A stretch of 26,123 nt of DNA, from positions 1 through 26,123 of the forward strand of contig JAJYRY010000005.1 of assembly GCA_021793855.1 (NCBI GenBank), given 5' to 3'. Positions within the stretch are counted from its first letter, which is position 1; every line of letters begins with the position of its first letter. Source of the stretch: Thermoplasmata archaeon. Lineage in GTDB: Archaea; Thermoplasmatota; Thermoplasmata; Thermoplasmatales; GCA-001856825. This document shows, piece by piece, positions 25,589 through 26,123 of the stretch. A program made the translations under genes and the position numbers. Under the pieces are notes generated by a model. It was not told where the DNA came from, ran no database searches, and was given only the letters and a program-made list of their open reading frames with translations.

Positions 25589-25670
25589 TTCCACCGTTCC
25601 TCTCAGAATTTCACTGTGTCGCTCGAGAATTGTTCTTCAGAAAATGCACAACTTTCTCTCTAAAAAAGTT

Positions 25671-25875
25671 CTATTCCAAAACAGTGATAACGTAATCTAC
25701 CTCGGTTCTCGGAGTTGCACCGGGAAACCAGGTTCCAAAAACACCAGTTAACAATTTTCCTTCGAAGACACAGTCTTTAATCTTTTTCTCTCTCGATATC
25801 ATTTCTAGCCTTGTATGCCACTGCTTCTAGCTCTTTAGCAAGTTTACCTTTATTTATCTCTTCAAGTGATAAGGA
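25671..25875 (-). pseudogene. Frameshifted small unknown gene
   Basis: Two overlapping minus-strand frames read like one small protein. The first (25875 to the TAA at 25777) gives SLEEINKGKLAKELEAV and then YKARNDIEREKD. The second (ATG 25802 to the TAG at 25671, 43 codons) gives MISREKKIKDCVFEGKLL and then TGVFGTWFPGATPRTEVDY. Removing one A from the five-A run near 25783-25787 fuses them into about 65 residues. The first frame has no ATG, GTG or TTG. I do not recognise the family. The second half alone, from ATG 25802, is the only part with a proper start. It may be a decayed gene, a real short gene or a sequence error. Confidence 0.35.
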
Positions 25876-25883
25876 TTATAACA
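25876..25883 (+). promoter_or_regulatory. TATA box of the antiporter gene
   Basis: TTATAACA ends exactly 20 nt before the TTG at 25904 and decides that start, because no ATG is available before the first membrane segment. Confidence 0.5.
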
Positions 25884-25903
25884 GACCGTGATATGCGAAT
25901 GTA

Positions 25904-26123
25904 TTGATTACTACCAATGAGCTGTTGTTACTCCTCGCAGGGATAATGCTATTAGGGTTCGTCGGAGAAATTGCATTTAGGAAGAAGAAAATTCCCGACA
26001 TGCTGCTTCTCTTGCTCATTGGAATAGCTCTCCATTATGCGGGCATTATTCCAGGGGTTTATCTTTCAATTATGAGGGACCTTCTGGGATTTGTAGGCAC
26101 GGTCGCCTTAATTCTTATAGTGT
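25904..26123 (+). CDS. Cation/proton antiporter, N-terminal part (CPA family), runs off the window
   Basis: The first 73 codons are visible. The product begins MITTNELLLLLAGIMLLG and continues FVGEIAFRKKKIPDMLLLL, then a hydrophobic segment with GIALHYAGIIPG and a third segment GFVGTVALILIV. A hydrophobic helix, a basic loop ending in K-I-P-D, and a helix entering L-x-G-I are characteristic of Na+/H+ and K+/H+ antiporters (NhaP/Kef type). The start is TTG 25904; the frame is closed by TGA at 25889-25891, and the TATA spacing supports this codon. Ion specificity and any C-terminal nucleotide-binding domain lie beyond the window. Confidence 0.75.
   Translation, partial: MITTNELLLLLAGIMLLGFVGEIAFRKKKIPDMLLLLLIGIALHYAGIIPGVYLSIMRDLLGFVGTVALILIV

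Noticed and set aside
1..26123. CRISPR arrays, insertion sequences, rRNA and integrase-type mobile elements
   Set aside because: No spaced direct repeats, transposase-like frames or rRNA segments were recognised on reading both strands.

Overview
The window looks like a chromosomal segment of a euryarchaeon, most likely a Thermoplasmatales-type acidophile. That placement is inference. It rests on the archaeal core genes (TFB, Gar1, family B DNA polymerase), the archaeal TATA boxes, the many GTG/TTG starts and the form-II molybdenum hydroxylase. No rRNA is present to confirm it.

Layout. 1-860: AT-rich, with a broken winged-helix gene and tRNA-Lys(UUU). 863-3695 (minus): an information-processing block of pyrG (CTP synthase), gar1 and tfb. 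3831-6149: family B DNA polymerase, divergent from pyrG. 6189-11978: a five-gene type IV pilus/Tad-like operon in the order ATPase, platform, platform, ATPase, pilin-like substrate. 12052-13469 (minus): a small HExxH metallopeptidase with no ordinary start codon and a membrane-anchored, sequon-rich extracellular protein. 13657-15312 (minus): urocanate hydratase. 15453-16746: a palindromic operator, a ZIP-family metal transporter and an anchored CcmE-like OB-fold protein.

16900-23330 is a molybdenum-hydroxylase island. coxM-coxS-coxL encode the three subunits. mocA-coxG run convergent to them. xdhC is divergent from coxG, and a molybdopterin-binding protein gene overlaps the end of xdhC. The enzyme has the form-II active-site loop, so it is an aldehyde/aromatic-type hydroxylase rather than a CO dehydrogenase. 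The neighbours supply cofactor cytidylylation (MocA), insertion/sulfuration help (XdhC) and assembly (CoxG). After it come a cytosolic Asp-box beta-propeller protein, a threonine-dehydratase-like PLP enzyme, a frameshifted small reading frame and the start of a cation/proton antiporter that runs off the window.

The most useful overall signal is promoter geometry. For many first-in-operon genes an 8-bp AT-rich box ends 18-22 nt (often exactly 20) before the start codon, which predicts leaderless mRNAs. Operon-internal genes instead carry Shine-Dalgarno motifs. The same 20-nt spacing precedes the mature 5' end of the tRNA. It also precedes an in-frame ACG codon of the metallopeptidase, suggesting a leaderless tRNA transcript and a non-canonical or mutated start.
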